Notes: generated by a model not told the origin, from the sequence alone. Counted from the stretch's first letter, positions 17,376 to 26,450 are shown. The stretch is 64,000 nt of DNA from Actinoallomurus sp963736325 (GCA_963736325.1 CAVTOG010000008.1:930001-994000), one strand, 5' to 3'. Translations and numbers: made by a program.

Positions 17376-18211
17376 CCGGCCGCGTCCTCCGGGGTGACGA
17401 CGTAGAACAGCGTCGGTAGGTGCACGGCGATGCCCTCCCACACCTCGGCGCAGACGGCGACGCCGGGCGTGGCGAAGGTCCCGGGCGGGGGTTCCTCGAC
17501 GCGGATCACCGAGCGGCGGGCGTCCAGGAGGCGTGCCGCGACGGAGATGTCGCCGACGAGGGCCGTGCCCCGGTCGACCCACCGGTTACGGCTGATCTTC
17601 ATGCCGTTGCCCGCCGCCAGCTCCGCGATCACGTTGTTGTGGCCGACCAGCAGGTGGTAGTAGTCGGTCGGGTTGACGATCATCGCGTGCGCGGTGGCGC
17701 CGGACTGCTCGATCTCGTCGCAGGCGCTCAGGAGACCGTCGACGTAGCCGTCGCCGGTGTAGGTGAGGCGGGCGATCCCGGGGTGGGCGAGCAAGGCGTA
17801 GGTCAGCGCCTGGTTCTCCGCCGTGGCGGCGCGTACGAGCAGCCGGTAGTCGATGAACGCGGCGAGCGCGGCCGGGTCGTCGGCGAGTCCGTCCGGGATC
17901 TGGACCCAGGTACGGATCGGGCGGACACGAGCCTCGTCCATGCCGAACCGGAACGTCGCCTCCCGGCGGATGTTCCACTCGTTGACGAGTTTGGCCTCTT
18001 CGGGGTCGGGCCGCGTCTCGGTCCAGAACCGTACGGGCTCCTCGCCGACGGTGCGGACCTTCATCAGGTTCCGTACGGTCGTGCGCGGCCGGTCCTTGGT
18101 CGGCTCGTGCGCCTCGGTGATCGCGTAGTCGAAGGTCACCTCCGCGGCCTTCGGGTCGGCCGCGAACGCGCGGGCGAACGCCTCGCCGGGCGACTCCTGC
18201 TCTGCTGACAT
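17372..18211 (-). CDS. HK97-fold capsid-like protein (encapsulin-like shell)
   Basis: The 279-aa protein has the size of an encapsulin. The C-terminal half follows the HK97 major-capsid pattern: an A-domain-like segment GATAHAMIVNPTDYYHLL, a GNGMKISRNRW stretch, the signature TALVGDISVAARLLDARR, and final strands ending HLPTLFYVV. The N-terminal half with VRFWTETRPDPEEAKLVNEW would supply the E-loop/P-domain. There is no phage gene nearby (no portal, terminase or protease). Instead it sits 14 nt behind a sulfotransferase inside an NRPS operon, and its own stop overlaps the MFS start. Encapsulins linked to natural-product clusters (Family 3) are established; assignment to that class is inferred. 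It would assemble a shell around pathway enzymes. Confidence 0.7.
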   Translation of the reverse strand: MSAEQESPGEAFARAFAADPKAAEVTFDYAITEAHEPTKDRPRTTVRNLMKVRTVGEEPVRFWTETRPDPEEAKLVNEWNIRREATFRFGMDEARVRPIRTWVQIPDGLADDPAALAAFIDYRLLVRAATAENQALTYALLAHPGIARLTYTGDGYVDGLLSACDEIEQSGATAHAMIVNPTDYYHLLVGHNNVIAELAAGNGMKISRNRWVDRGTALVGDISVAARLLDARRSVIRVEEPPPGTFATPGVAVCAEVWEGIAVHLPTLFYVVTPEDAAG

Positions 18212-18225
18212 ATGAATGCTCCTGC

Positions 18226-18945
18226 TCAGAATGCGTGCTGAACGAGCCGCTCGTAGAACGGCAGGTGGTGGTCGTAGAAGGACTTGAGCGCCGCGTTGTT
18301 GTCGACGGTGTCCGCGTAGGCGTTCCGGCGGTCCTGGAAGCCCGCGCTGTTGATCGCGTCGACGTGCCACGCGCGGTGCCGCTGCCACTCGGGACGCTCT
18401 GCGGCGTCCCAGGTGAGGGCGTCCGGGAGGAAGGGCAGCCCGGTGTACGCGCAGAACCGCTCGATCACCTGCGCGGGCTCCTTCACCAGCCGCTCCGCGC
18501 GCATCACGAGCGGGTCGCGTCCTGTGGCGGAGCGGGCCAGTTCGAAGATCCGCCACTGGCGTTCGTAGCCGATCTCCGGGCTGGTCACCGTCGGCTTCAC
18601 CGCGTAGTGCGAGGCGATCGTCTGCTTCGGGTCGCGGACGATGAAGGTGTGGGTGATCCCGGCGAGTTCGCCGGGGTGGTCGTACAGGTACGCGTACTCG
18701 TAGTCGAGCACCTCCTTGACGAACACCGGCCGTACGCGGCCGAGCTCGGCGAGGAGGGTGAGCAGTTCCTTCTCCGAGCGGGCGGTCACCTCGCCGCCGT
18801 CCGCGGACGGTAGCGAGACGGCGCCCGTCTCGGTCAGCATGAGGAACGGCTCGTGCACGACGCTCACGTCACCGCGCTCCAGCATCATGCGCAGGAACGC
18901 GGTCGACGCCGAGCGCGAGTGCGCCCACATCACGATCACTGTCAA
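18226..18945 (-). CDS. Sulfotransferase family protein
   Basis: A 239-aa cytosolic enzyme that should transfer sulfate from PAPS to a hydroxyl or amine. The 5'-phosphosulfate loop is visible as HSRSASTAFLR (residues 9-19), and the 3'-phosphate binding strand as THTFIVRDPKQTIASHY (around 98-114). The length is typical for short bacterial sulfotransferases. It lies 31 nt after the aldo/keto reductase and 14 nt before the encapsulin-like gene, so all three are probably co-transcribed. The alcohol produced by reductive release and the AKR is a logical acceptor. Substrate is not determinable from sequence. Confidence 0.8.
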   Translation of the reverse strand: MTVIVMWAHSRSASTAFLRMMLERGDVSVVHEPFLMLTETGAVSLPSADGGEVTARSEKELLTLLAELGRVRPVFVKEVLDYEYAYLYDHPGELAGITHTFIVRDPKQTIASHYAVKPTVTSPEIGYERQWRIFELARSATGRDPLVMRAERLVKEPAQVIERFCAYTGLPFLPDALTWDAAERPEWQRHRAWHVDAINSAGFQDRRNAYADTVDNNAALKSFYDHHLPFYERLVQHAF

Positions 18946-18976
18946 CGGAGCCCGCCCCGATCTCGCGCGAGAACCG

Positions 18977-19963
18977 TCATCCCGACCAGGCCGGGTTCGG
19001 GACCCGGTCCCAGCGGTGCCGCCGCAGCTCCGTCAGCAGGGCGTCGTCGAGCGGCTTCCCGTCGCTGACGCCGAGGTTGGCGCGTACGTGCTCGGGCCGG
19101 CGCATGCCGGGGATCACCGTGCTGACCGCCGGGTGGTTCAGGATGAACCGCAGCGCCGTCTCGGGCATGGAGACGCCGTCCGGCAGCGCCGCCTTGAGGC
19201 GTTCGCCGCGCTCGACGCTCGGCTTGAAGTTCTCCTCGCCGAAGTACGTGCTGCGCCAGTCGTCCTCGGGGAAGGTGGTGTCGGCGGTCAGCTTGCCGGT
19301 GAGCGTGCCCTCGTCGAACGGCACGCGGGCGATGATGCCGATCCCGTCCCGCCGGGCGCGCTCGAACAGCTCGTCCTCGGGCGCCTGGTCGAAGACGTTG
19401 TAGATGACCTGGATGACGTCGATGAGACCGGTGTCGATCGCGGCGAGGCAGTTGGCCGGTTCCCAGCGGTTGACGCTGATGCCGACCGCGTCGATGAGGC
19501 CCTCGCGCTTGAGGTCGCGGAGGGTCTCCTGCCAGCGCTCGTCACCGGCCCAGCGGTCCTCCCAGGTGTGGAGCTGCATCAGGTCGATGCGCTCCACGCC
19601 CAGGTTCTCCAGGCTCTTCTCGGTGTACTCCCGGATGTGGTCCGGCGGGTAGGCGTCGTCGAGGGTGTCCCCGGCGCCGGGCGGCCACTCGCGGTTCTTC
19701 GGCGGGATCTTCGTGGCGACGTACAGCCGCCGGTCCGGGTGGCGCTTCAGCAGCTCACCGAGCATCTGCTCGCTGATGCCGCGCCCGTACGCCCAGGCCG
19801 TGTCGAAGAAGTTGCAGCCGAGCTCGACCGCCTGGTCCAGGCACTTGGGGGCGACGTCGTAGTCCCAGCCGGTGAAGCCGCCGGGGCCGCCGGCGATTCC
19901 CCACATCCCGTACCCGACCTCGCTGATCTCCCAGCCGAGGTTTCCCAACGTGCGATAGCGCAT
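18977..19963 (-). CDS. Aldo/keto reductase
   Basis: A 328-aa NADPH-dependent oxidoreductase with the complete AKR tetrad: Asp54 and Tyr59 in NFFDTAWAYGRG, Lys85 in YVATKIPPK and His132 in LMQLHTWEDR. The C-terminal nucleotide-binding loop reads STVIPGMRRPEHVRANL. It follows the NRPS gene by 21 nt. Since the NRPS ends in a thioester reductase, this enzyme most likely reduces the released aldehyde to an alcohol. A role on another carbonyl in the pathway is possible. Confidence 0.85.
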   Translation of the reverse strand: MRYRTLGNLGWEISEVGYGMWGIAGGPGGFTGWDYDVAPKCLDQAVELGCNFFDTAWAYGRGISEQMLGELLKRHPDRRLYVATKIPPKNREWPPGAGDTLDDAYPPDHIREYTEKSLENLGVERIDLMQLHTWEDRWAGDERWQETLRDLKREGLIDAVGISVNRWEPANCLAAIDTGLIDVIQVIYNVFDQAPEDELFERARRDGIGIIARVPFDEGTLTGKLTADTTFPEDDWRSTYFGEENFKPSVERGERLKAALPDGVSMPETALRFILNHPAVSTVIPGMRRPEHVRANLGVSDGKPLDDALLTELRRHRWDRVPNPAWSG

Positions 19964-19984
19964 GATCGTCTTCCTGTTTCGTCG

Positions 19985-22900
19985 TCAGCCGGTGGGTACG
20001 TGAGGTGTGTCCAGCGGGCCCGCCGCGTTCTGCAGCGCCAGCCGGTCGTGGTACGCGGCGATCGCGTCGTTCAGGGGGCCGTCGGTGAGCCCCCAGCGCT
20101 CCTCCAGCCGCAGGCACTCGTCCTTGCGGTAGAGCGCGGGGTTGTCGGTCAGCATCTCCGCGAAGGCCTCCCGCAGCTCCTCCTCGTCCGCGTCCGGACG
20201 GCCGGGCAGGAGCGACGCGAGCGAGGTCAGGTCGCGGTCGCCGGTCGCGAGGGCGGCGTCGCGCACCCGCCGTACGAACTCCCCGCACGGGACCGCCGTG
20301 ACCGGGAGCGCCTCGCCGAAGCACACGCTCTCGGGGTGCAGGACATGGAGCGTACGGCCCCAGGCCTCGCGGTCCTGGACGGCCGCGAGGATGCGCACGG
20401 CCGCGTAGTCGACCGGTGTGTAGTCCGTCGGGATGGCGGCGTCGGGCCGCACCCCGAGGCGTACGAAGGCGGAGAGCAGCAGATGCGTGAGGGCGACCGG
20501 GTTCGGGAACCCGTTGTCGGCGCTCGGCAGCACCTCGCCCAGCCGCAGTACGGTGACGAGCGCGCCACGTTCCTTCGCCTCGGCCAGGTAGCGCTCGGCG
20601 ACGAGCTTGGAGCGGCTGTACCCGGGGTCGGGCATCCGCGTACGGGACGGCTCGACGCTCTCGGCTAGGCGGTCGTCGCTCGCCAGCGCCTCGTTCTCGA
20701 ACGCCGACAGCGTCGAGACGTAGTGGAAGGGCACCGGCCGGTGCTCCATCGCGAGCCGCAGCATCTCGACGGTGCCCTGGACGTTGACCTGCCGGTGCGC
20801 GCGGTAGTCGAACAGGAAGTTGATCATCGCGCCGTTGTGCAGCACGAGATCGCACGTACGTGCGAGGTGCTCCCGCGTACGCGGGTCCAGGGCCAGTCCC
20901 GGGCGGGCCAGGTCGCCCGCGTACCCGTCGAGCCGGCCGGCGAACTCCGGCCGCCACAGGCCGCGTTCGCCGAGCGCGGCGACCACCCGTTCGGTGGCCT
21001 GGGCGTCGTCGTCGGCGCGGGCGAGACAGCACACCCGCAGGTCCGTACGGGCCAGCAGCTCATAGACGAGGCGGCTGCCGACGAAGCCGGTCGCCCCGGT
21101 CAGCAGGACGCTCCGCAGCTCGCCGTCGACGCCGGCGGCGCGGATCGGCTCGCTCGGTGGCACGACCGCGTCGCGCTCCATGAGTTCCGCCTCCGCCTCG
21201 ACGGCCTCGCCGTCGCGGCGGCGTTCCCCGATCACGACGGTCAGCCCCGCCGCGGTCGGGTGGTCGTACAGGTCCTGGACGCCGACGCGGACACCGCACT
21301 CGGCGGTGAGCGTGCGCACCGCCGCCAGTGCCTGGAGGGAGTCGCCGCCCGAGTCGAGGAAGTTCGCGTCGGCGGCCATGCCGGGCTGCCCGAGCACCGA
21401 CCGCAGGACGCCCAGCACCTGGTCGGCGAGTGAGGTCGCCGGCGCGGTCTCGGCGAGCAGCGCCGCGTCGTCGGCGAGCCGTGCGTCGAGCACGGCCTGG
21501 AGCCGGTCGCGGTCGACCTTGCCGTTGTCGTTCAGCGGCATGTCCGGCAGCAGGAAGTAGTAGCGCGGCACGTTGCTGCGGGGGAGCACGCGGCGCAGGC
21601 TCTCGCTCAGCGCGGCCTCGGTCACGTCGCCGGAGGCGAACAGCGCCAGCGACCTGCGGCCCTCGTGGTCGGCGACCAGGACCTCCGCCTGGCGGACCCC
21701 GGCGCACTTCTCGGCGGCCACCGCGATCTCGCCCAGCTCGATCCGCACGCCGGCGATCTTGACTTGGAAGTCCTTGCGGCCGGAGAAGAACAGCCGGCCC
21801 TCGTCGTCGAGGTGGCCGATGTCTCCGGTGCGGTAGAGCCGGTCTCCGGGGATCATCTCCGGGAAGGGGTTGCGGATGAACGCCTTCGCGGTCGCCTCCG
21901 GGGCGCCGTGGTAGCCCTCGCCCAGGCACACGCCGCCGATGACGATCTCGCCGGTGGAGCCGGGCGTCATCGGGCGTAGCTCGTCGTCCACGACCGCGGC
22001 GTAGCAGTTGTCGATCGGGCGGCCGATCGGGATGGCGTCGCCGTCATCGGGGGAGACGGGGTGGAAGACCATGCCGATGGACGCCTCGGTCGGCCCGTAC
22101 CCGTTCGTGACGCGCAGGTCCGGCAGCTGCTCCATCATGCGGTGGACCGCCGACGGGTTCAGGGGCTCGCTGCCGACGATGAGCCGCCGCAGCGACGAGA
22201 GCTTGCCCAGCACCTCCTCGTCGCCGTCGGCGACGGCCGCGAGGGCGTTGAAGATGCTCGACACGAAGTCCGTCGCCGTGATGCCGTACTCGGCGATCGT
22301 GTCGATGGTGTGCTGGAGGTTGAGGAACTCACCCTGGACGGGGAGTACGGCGTGGCCGCCCGTGGCCAGCGGCAGGAACATCTGCCACAGCGACGAGTCG
22401 AAGGTGTGCTTGCTGTTCTGCAGCACCACTTCTTCGCCTTCGGGGGTGCCGAAGTACCGCGCCATGTAGCGGATCCGGTTGGTGATCCCGGCGTGCCGGT
22501 TCATCGCGCACTTGGGCGTGCCCGTCGTTCCCGAGGTGAAGTAGCCGTAGATCAGGTCGTCGGGGCCCAGGGGCGCGGCCTCCTGCCGCTCCGCCGGGAC
22601 GATACGGCTCACGTCGACGACGAGCGCGCGTTCGCGCAGCTCCTCCGGGACGGTGTCCGCGGCGTCGCACAGGACGGGCCCGCCGGGTAGCACGCCGAAC
22701 GTGTCGAGCAGGCGGTCCCGCGGCCATGCGGGGTCGAGTGGCACGAACGCCGCGCCCAGCCGCATCAGGGCCAGGTAAGCGATCGGCAGTTCCAGGCTGT
22801 TGACCAGGAGGACCGGTACGACGTCGCCCTTGCTCACGCCGTGGGCGGCCAGCGTGGCCGTCAGGCCGCTGACCAGGCCGTCCATCTCCCGGTACGTGAG

Positions 22901-23092
22901 CGTCCGGCCGTCGAAGGAGATCGCGGGGTCGCCGGGGCGGCGGTCGACCTGCTCCTCGATCAATTCCGAGACCGGGCGGAACGCGCCATAGTCGGCGGCT
23001 CGTCCGGTGAAGCACCGCGTAGATGCTTCCTCTGAGGACTTTTCCGGCGAATAAGGTTCTGTTTGAACTTCGCCGCCCGACTGGCCGGACAT
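19985..23092 (-). CDS. Free-standing NRPS module: adenylation-carrier-reductase
   Basis: A protein of about 1035 aa from ATG 23092 (GGGGGG five bases upstream; an in-frame GTG lies two codons earlier). An adenylation domain occupies residues 35-540, with YFTSGTTGTPK (A3), HTFDSSLWQMF (A4), NGYGPTEAS (A5) and the catalytic Lys of NDNGKVDRDRL (A10). A carrier domain has the phosphopantetheine Ser in NFLDSGGDSLQAL (near 586). A thioester-reductase domain (about 660-1030) has LLTGATGFVGSRL for NADPH and the Y-x-x-x-K pair in YSRSKLVAERY. There is no condensation domain, so it activates one acid, loads it and releases it by reduction to the aldehyde, like carboxylic acid or aminoadipate reductases. 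The pocket begins with Asp at position 235, which favours an alpha-amino acid; the exact substrate is unknown. Confidence 0.9.
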   Translation of the reverse strand: MSGQSGGEVQTEPYSPEKSSEEASTRCFTGRAADYGAFRPVSELIEEQVDRRPGDPAISFDGRTLTYREMDGLVSGLTATLAAHGVSKGDVVPVLLVNSLELPIAYLALMRLGAAFVPLDPAWPRDRLLDTFGVLPGGPVLCDAADTVPEELRERALVVDVSRIVPAERQEAAPLGPDDLIYGYFTSGTTGTPKCAMNRHAGITNRIRYMARYFGTPEGEEVVLQNSKHTFDSSLWQMFLPLATGGHAVLPVQGEFLNLQHTIDTIAEYGITATDFVSSIFNALAAVADGDEEVLGKLSSLRRLIVGSEPLNPSAVHRMMEQLPDLRVTNGYGPTEASIGMVFHPVSPDDGDAIPIGRPIDNCYAAVVDDELRPMTPGSTGEIVIGGVCLGEGYHGAPEATAKAFIRNPFPEMIPGDRLYRTGDIGHLDDEGRLFFSGRKDFQVKIAGVRIELGEIAVAAEKCAGVRQAEVLVADHEGRRSLALFASGDVTEAALSESLRRVLPRSNVPRYYFLLPDMPLNDNGKVDRDRLQAVLDARLADDAALLAETAPATSLADQVLGVLRSVLGQPGMAADANFLDSGGDSLQALAAVRTLTAECGVRVGVQDLYDHPTAAGLTVVIGERRRDGEAVEAEAELMERDAVVPPSEPIRAAGVDGELRSVLLTGATGFVGSRLVYELLARTDLRVCCLARADDDAQATERVVAALGERGLWRPEFAGRLDGYAGDLARPGLALDPRTREHLARTCDLVLHNGAMINFLFDYRAHRQVNVQGTVEMLRLAMEHRPVPFHYVSTLSAFENEALASDDRLAESVEPSRTRMPDPGYSRSKLVAERYLAEAKERGALVTVLRLGEVLPSADNGFPNPVALTHLLLSAFVRLGVRPDAAIPTDYTPVDYAAVRILAAVQDREAWGRTLHVLHPESVCFGEALPVTAVPCGEFVRRVRDAALATGDRDLTSLASLLPGRPDADEEELREAFAEMLTDNPALYRKDECLRLEERWGLTDGPLNDAIAAYHDRLALQNAAGPLDTPHVPTG

Positions 23093-23366
23093 CCACACCC
23101 CCCGTTAGGGCTCATAAAGGTTAGATCGGCCCTTTCTGGGGCCAGACCGGATATATGGTCCTCGGCGCTTCCGGGTAAATTAGACCTGTTCGAGAGGCCC
23201 ACGCAACCCCTCCAACGGAGTCGCCCGGCAGGGGGCCGCCCGTGGAGTACCGCCTCCCGCGCCGCGCCCGGCCTCGCTGGTGCCATGTCCGCTTTCGGCT
23301 GACCCGGTCTATTGGCCCACCTGCGCCCATGGTGTAGGAGGCATGGCCGGGAACGGTGCCCTGGAG

Positions 23367-24524
23367 TCAGCCGGTGGACAGCGCGCGGTCCAGGTCCTCG
23401 ATCACCTGGCTTGACTCGTTTGCGTAACCGAGTGCCAACCGTACGGTGCTGCGATCGACGCCGATGCTCTCCAGTCCGGCGTCGTCGTATTCGAAATAAG
23501 TGAAGAACGTGCTCTGCTCGACAAGGGTGTGCGGCGCACCGAAGTTCGACGCCATGAATGGCACCTTCAACCGGTCGACGATCTTCGCCGTCTCCTGCTC
23601 GCTCAGGCCGAGTTCGAAAGTGATGACGCCGCCGTGGCCATTGAGATAATCCTGTCCGAGTTTGAAGTGCGGGTGCGTTTCCAGGCCGGTGTAGTAGACG
23701 CGCCGCACCCGCTGATGGTCGGCCAGGAAACGCGCCACCTCCATGCCCTGCGCGTTGACGCGCTCCATCCGCAGCGGCAGCGTGTAGAGGCTACGGCGGA
23801 GCAGGAAGGCGACGTTTCCGTCGGCGACGGGTCCGGTCGTGTCGCGATACCAGCGGACCTGCTCGACCAGGTCCCCGCGTCCCGACAGGACGCCGGCCAC
23901 GATGTCGCCGTGGCCGCCCAGGTACTTCGTCGCGCTGAACAACACCAGGTCCACGCCCCACCGCAGGGCGTGGAAATTCGGGGGCGGAGAGAACGAACTG
24001 TCCAGCGTGATGATGATTTCGTCGCCCACGATTTCACGGACGCGTGCGACGTCGATGAGATACATGTGCGGAGACGACGGCATCTCCAGATGCACGAGTC
24101 GCAGCCGCCCGCTGAGCGAGGCGATTCCCTGCAGAAACGCGTCGGGGTCCCGGATCGAGATCTCGTGAACGATGATGCCGAACTTCGGAAGAATGGTGTG
24201 GAACACATTCCTGACCTGGCGGTATGACTCCGCCGGCAACACGACCTCGTCTCCGGCCTTCAGCAGGGCCATGAACGTCGTGAAGTGAGCGGCCATGCCG
24301 GAGGCGAACAACAGCGAGCTCTCCGCCTCTGACAGCTCGCTCAACCGCGCCTCCACCTCAAGCCAGGTGGGGTTGCTGTAGCGCCCATAGCGACCGGCCG
24401 GAACCGACAGATCGTGCAGCCCCGCCTTGGCGTGCGGGGCGTCGTCGAAATAGTACGAGGCGCTCTGGTACGTCGGCGACTCGATGCTGTTGGTGTATGG
24501 CTCGGGGCTTCTCTTCTTCGTCAT
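23367..24524 (-). CDS. Cys/Met-metabolism PLP-dependent enzyme
   Basis: A 385-aa fold-type I PLP enzyme of the cystathionine gamma-synthase/lyase family. The lysine that binds PLP is Lys200 in VLFSATKYLGGHGD, and GRYGRYSNPTW and SLLFASGMAAHFT are the usual substrate- and cofactor-binding segments. The C-terminal region keeps STVRLALGYANE, the carboxylate-binding Arg motif (usually S-x-R-x-S-x-G). ATG 24524 is chosen because it sits after a GAAGGGAAA site, whereas the longer frame starts with an unrelated segment. Members do beta/gamma elimination or replacement on amino acids. Here the position between the FAD enzyme and the NRPS suggests making or trimming the amino-acid precursor. Confidence 0.85.
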   Translation of the reverse strand: MTKKRSPEPYTNSIESPTYQSASYYFDDAPHAKAGLHDLSVPAGRYGRYSNPTWLEVEARLSELSEAESSLLFASGMAAHFTTFMALLKAGDEVVLPAESYRQVRNVFHTILPKFGIIVHEISIRDPDAFLQGIASLSGRLRLVHLEMPSSPHMYLIDVARVREIVGDEIIITLDSSFSPPPNFHALRWGVDLVLFSATKYLGGHGDIVAGVLSGRGDLVEQVRWYRDTTGPVADGNVAFLLRRSLYTLPLRMERVNAQGMEVARFLADHQRVRRVYYTGLETHPHFKLGQDYLNGHGGVITFELGLSEQETAKIVDRLKVPFMASNFGAPHTLVEQSTFFTYFEYDDAGLESIGVDRSTVRLALGYANESSQVIEDLDRALSTG

Positions 24525-24750
24525 GATTTCCCTTCGGTCCAAGGGGTTGAGGGCAGCCCACATCGCCCGCCGGATGACCGTCCGGGCCGGGGGTCAGGGA
24601 GGGACGCGAAGCAGCTCGTCGATCAAGGGTGGGCAGAGGCCGAAACGCGCCGTGTTCCACGCATTGTGTGGGGTTTAGTGCAAATATTCAATCGTGCGCC
24701 GCGTAGCCTTTTCCTCACGCTTGGGCGTCGGGATCGGGCCGATGGTCCGC

Positions 24751-25869
24751 TCACATGCGGCGATGGGGGGCGATTTCGGCCGGCTCAATACCCAGGCCCT
24801 CGAAAGCGATCCGCGGTGACGTGCGGGCCGCCGCTGCGGCGGCGAGCCGGCCGACCGCAGGCGACGTCTGGACCCCGTAGCCGCTCAGTCCGGCGGACCA
24901 CACGAACCCCGGGGCGTCCGGCGTCTCGCCGACGACCGGAGTGTCATCGGCCGTCGCGGTGCGCAGGCCCGCCCAGGAGTGCTTGACGCTGCGGATCACC
25001 AGCGTGGTGGCCTCCTGGACGCGTTCGACGGCGAGCGCGACGTCGAGGTCCTCCGGGCGCGCGTCGCAGGGGGCGACCGGCGTCGTGTCGGCCGGAGAGA
25101 CGAGCAGCTTCCCCGACTCGGGCTTGAAGTAGAACGTCTCGGTCACGTCGGCCACCATCGGCCAATGCGTCACATCGACCCCTTCCGGCGGCTCGGCGAT
25201 GAAGGCCGTACGGCGCAGCGGCGTGAGCCCGGCCTTGCGTACGCCGGCGAGTTCGGCCACCTCGTCGGCCCAGGCCCCGGCCGCGTTGACGATGACGGGC
25301 GCGGCGAACTCGCCCGCGTCGGTCACCGCACGCCAGAGCCCGCCGCGCCGGGTCAGCTCCCGCACCCGCGCTCCCGTGACCACGCGTCCGCCGGCCGCAC
25401 GCATGCCGCGGAGGAAGCCCTGGTGGAGCAGGTCGACGTCGATGTCCATCGCCGCGGGCTTGAGCATCGCGCGGCTGAAGTACCCGGTCCGCACGATCGG
25501 GCAGCGCCGTAGCACCTCGTCGGCGTCGATCTCGCGGACCGGTGTGGGCGCGGTCAGCCCGGCGGCCAGCACCGCCTCGAACGCCTCCTCCGCGCCGACC
25601 GGCCCCAGCGCCACGACGCCGCGCGGTGCCAGCAGCGGCCCGTCGGCGAAACCGTCCGGCGGCGTCGTGAGGAACGCCCTGCTGGCCGCGGTCAGGGCAC
25701 GGACGACGCGGTTGCCGTAGTACTCGGAGAACAGCGCCGCCGAGCGGCCGGTCGAGTGATGCCCGAGCGCGGACTCCATCTCGAGGAGGGTCACGCTGCC
25801 GGACGAGGAGAGGAAGTAGGCCGCGCTGGCGCCCGCGACGCCGCCGCCTACGACGAGGAAATCGCTCAC
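24751..25869 (-). CDS. FAD-dependent amino-acid oxidase/dehydrogenase (DauA-like)
   Basis: A 372-aa flavoprotein of the DAO fold. The dinucleotide-binding motif VVGGGVAGASAAYFL is at the N-terminus, followed by STGRSAALFSEYYG, and it ends with SGYGVQTSPAVGRLAA. The segments HHSTGRSAA, ALTAASRAF and HWPMVAD resemble Pseudomonas D-arginine dehydrogenase, so oxidation of a D- or unusual amino acid to an imine or keto acid is likely. It is the first gene of the minus-strand cluster and is separated by about 226 bp from the PLP enzyme, so it may have its own promoter. Electron acceptor and substrate are unknown. Confidence 0.75.
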   Translation of the reverse strand: MSDFLVVGGGVAGASAAYFLSSSGSVTLLEMESALGHHSTGRSAALFSEYYGNRVVRALTAASRAFLTTPPDGFADGPLLAPRGVVALGPVGAEEAFEAVLAAGLTAPTPVREIDADEVLRRCPIVRTGYFSRAMLKPAAMDIDVDLLHQGFLRGMRAAGGRVVTGARVRELTRRGGLWRAVTDAGEFAAPVIVNAAGAWADEVAELAGVRKAGLTPLRRTAFIAEPPEGVDVTHWPMVADVTETFYFKPESGKLLVSPADTTPVAPCDARPEDLDVALAVERVQEATTLVIRSVKHSWAGLRTATADDTPVVGETPDAPGFVWSAGLSGYGVQTSPAVGRLAAAAAARTSPRIAFEGLGIEPAEIAPHRRM

Positions 25870-26081
25870 GGGGGCAATTGATCATGTTTCCGGCGACAAC
25901 CGCAAATGCCGCATCACGGTACGAAATGGGTGTTCAGGGCGATAGCTCGAAGGGATCATGACCTGCGAAGAAACCTTCTCAGCCGGTCCAGGGACTGCGG
26001 TGATCATCGATTTTGCGGTTCATCGGCGTTATTTCGGCAGGTCGGGCGACGTTTGGCGCTGGAGAGGGCACACTAGGACTG

Positions 26082-26309
26082 ATGAAGCGCTCCCCAGCCG
26101 TGACCCGGCGACACCTGCCCACCAGTCCCTTCAAAGCCCCTGCCGCTGCCCCGCCCCTTGAGCAGTTCGCCCTGGGAAACCAGGTGAACCACGACAAATA
26201 CGGTCTTGGCCGTGTTGTCGGCATCGAGGAAGACGTGGCTGTGCTGGTCGATTTCGGCACGCAGCAGCAGCGCATCATGGCCCCGTACAACAAGCTGTTC
26301 AAGCTCTGA
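26082..26309 (+). CDS. Small protein with a CarD/UvrD-tail-like tudor domain
   Basis: A 75-aa product. Residues 25-75 contain the segments NQVNHDKYGLGRVVGIEED and VDFGTQQQRIMAPYNKL, the pattern of the small SH3/tudor-like domain found at the C-terminus of UvrD/PcrA helicases and in short actinobacterial proteins. In helicases this domain contacts RNA polymerase, so a role in transcription or nucleic-acid binding is possible. The basic N-terminal tail (KRSPAVTRRHLP) fits that. ATG 26082 is taken as the start; the longer frame from 26013 looks non-homologous. Confidence 0.6.
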   Translation: MKRSPAVTRRHLPTSPFKAPAAAPPLEQFALGNQVNHDKYGLGRVVGIEEDVAVLVDFGTQQQRIMAPYNKLFKL

Positions 26310-26450
26310 CACCCCCGCACTGCCGGCTCGGGCCCTGTGCTCCGCACAGCGCCCGGCCTGGCAAGCGGGTCCAGAGTTCGCGTCCGCGTCATGGCGGGCG
26401 CGAACACGTTGGGCTCTTCTCGGCGAGCCGATCCGGCGGATCAGGACGTC

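Noticed and set aside
17372..18556. A phage or prophage reading of the capsid-like gene
   Set aside because: No terminase, portal, protease, tail or integrase gene is present, and the neighbours are biosynthetic; an encapsulin-type role fits better.
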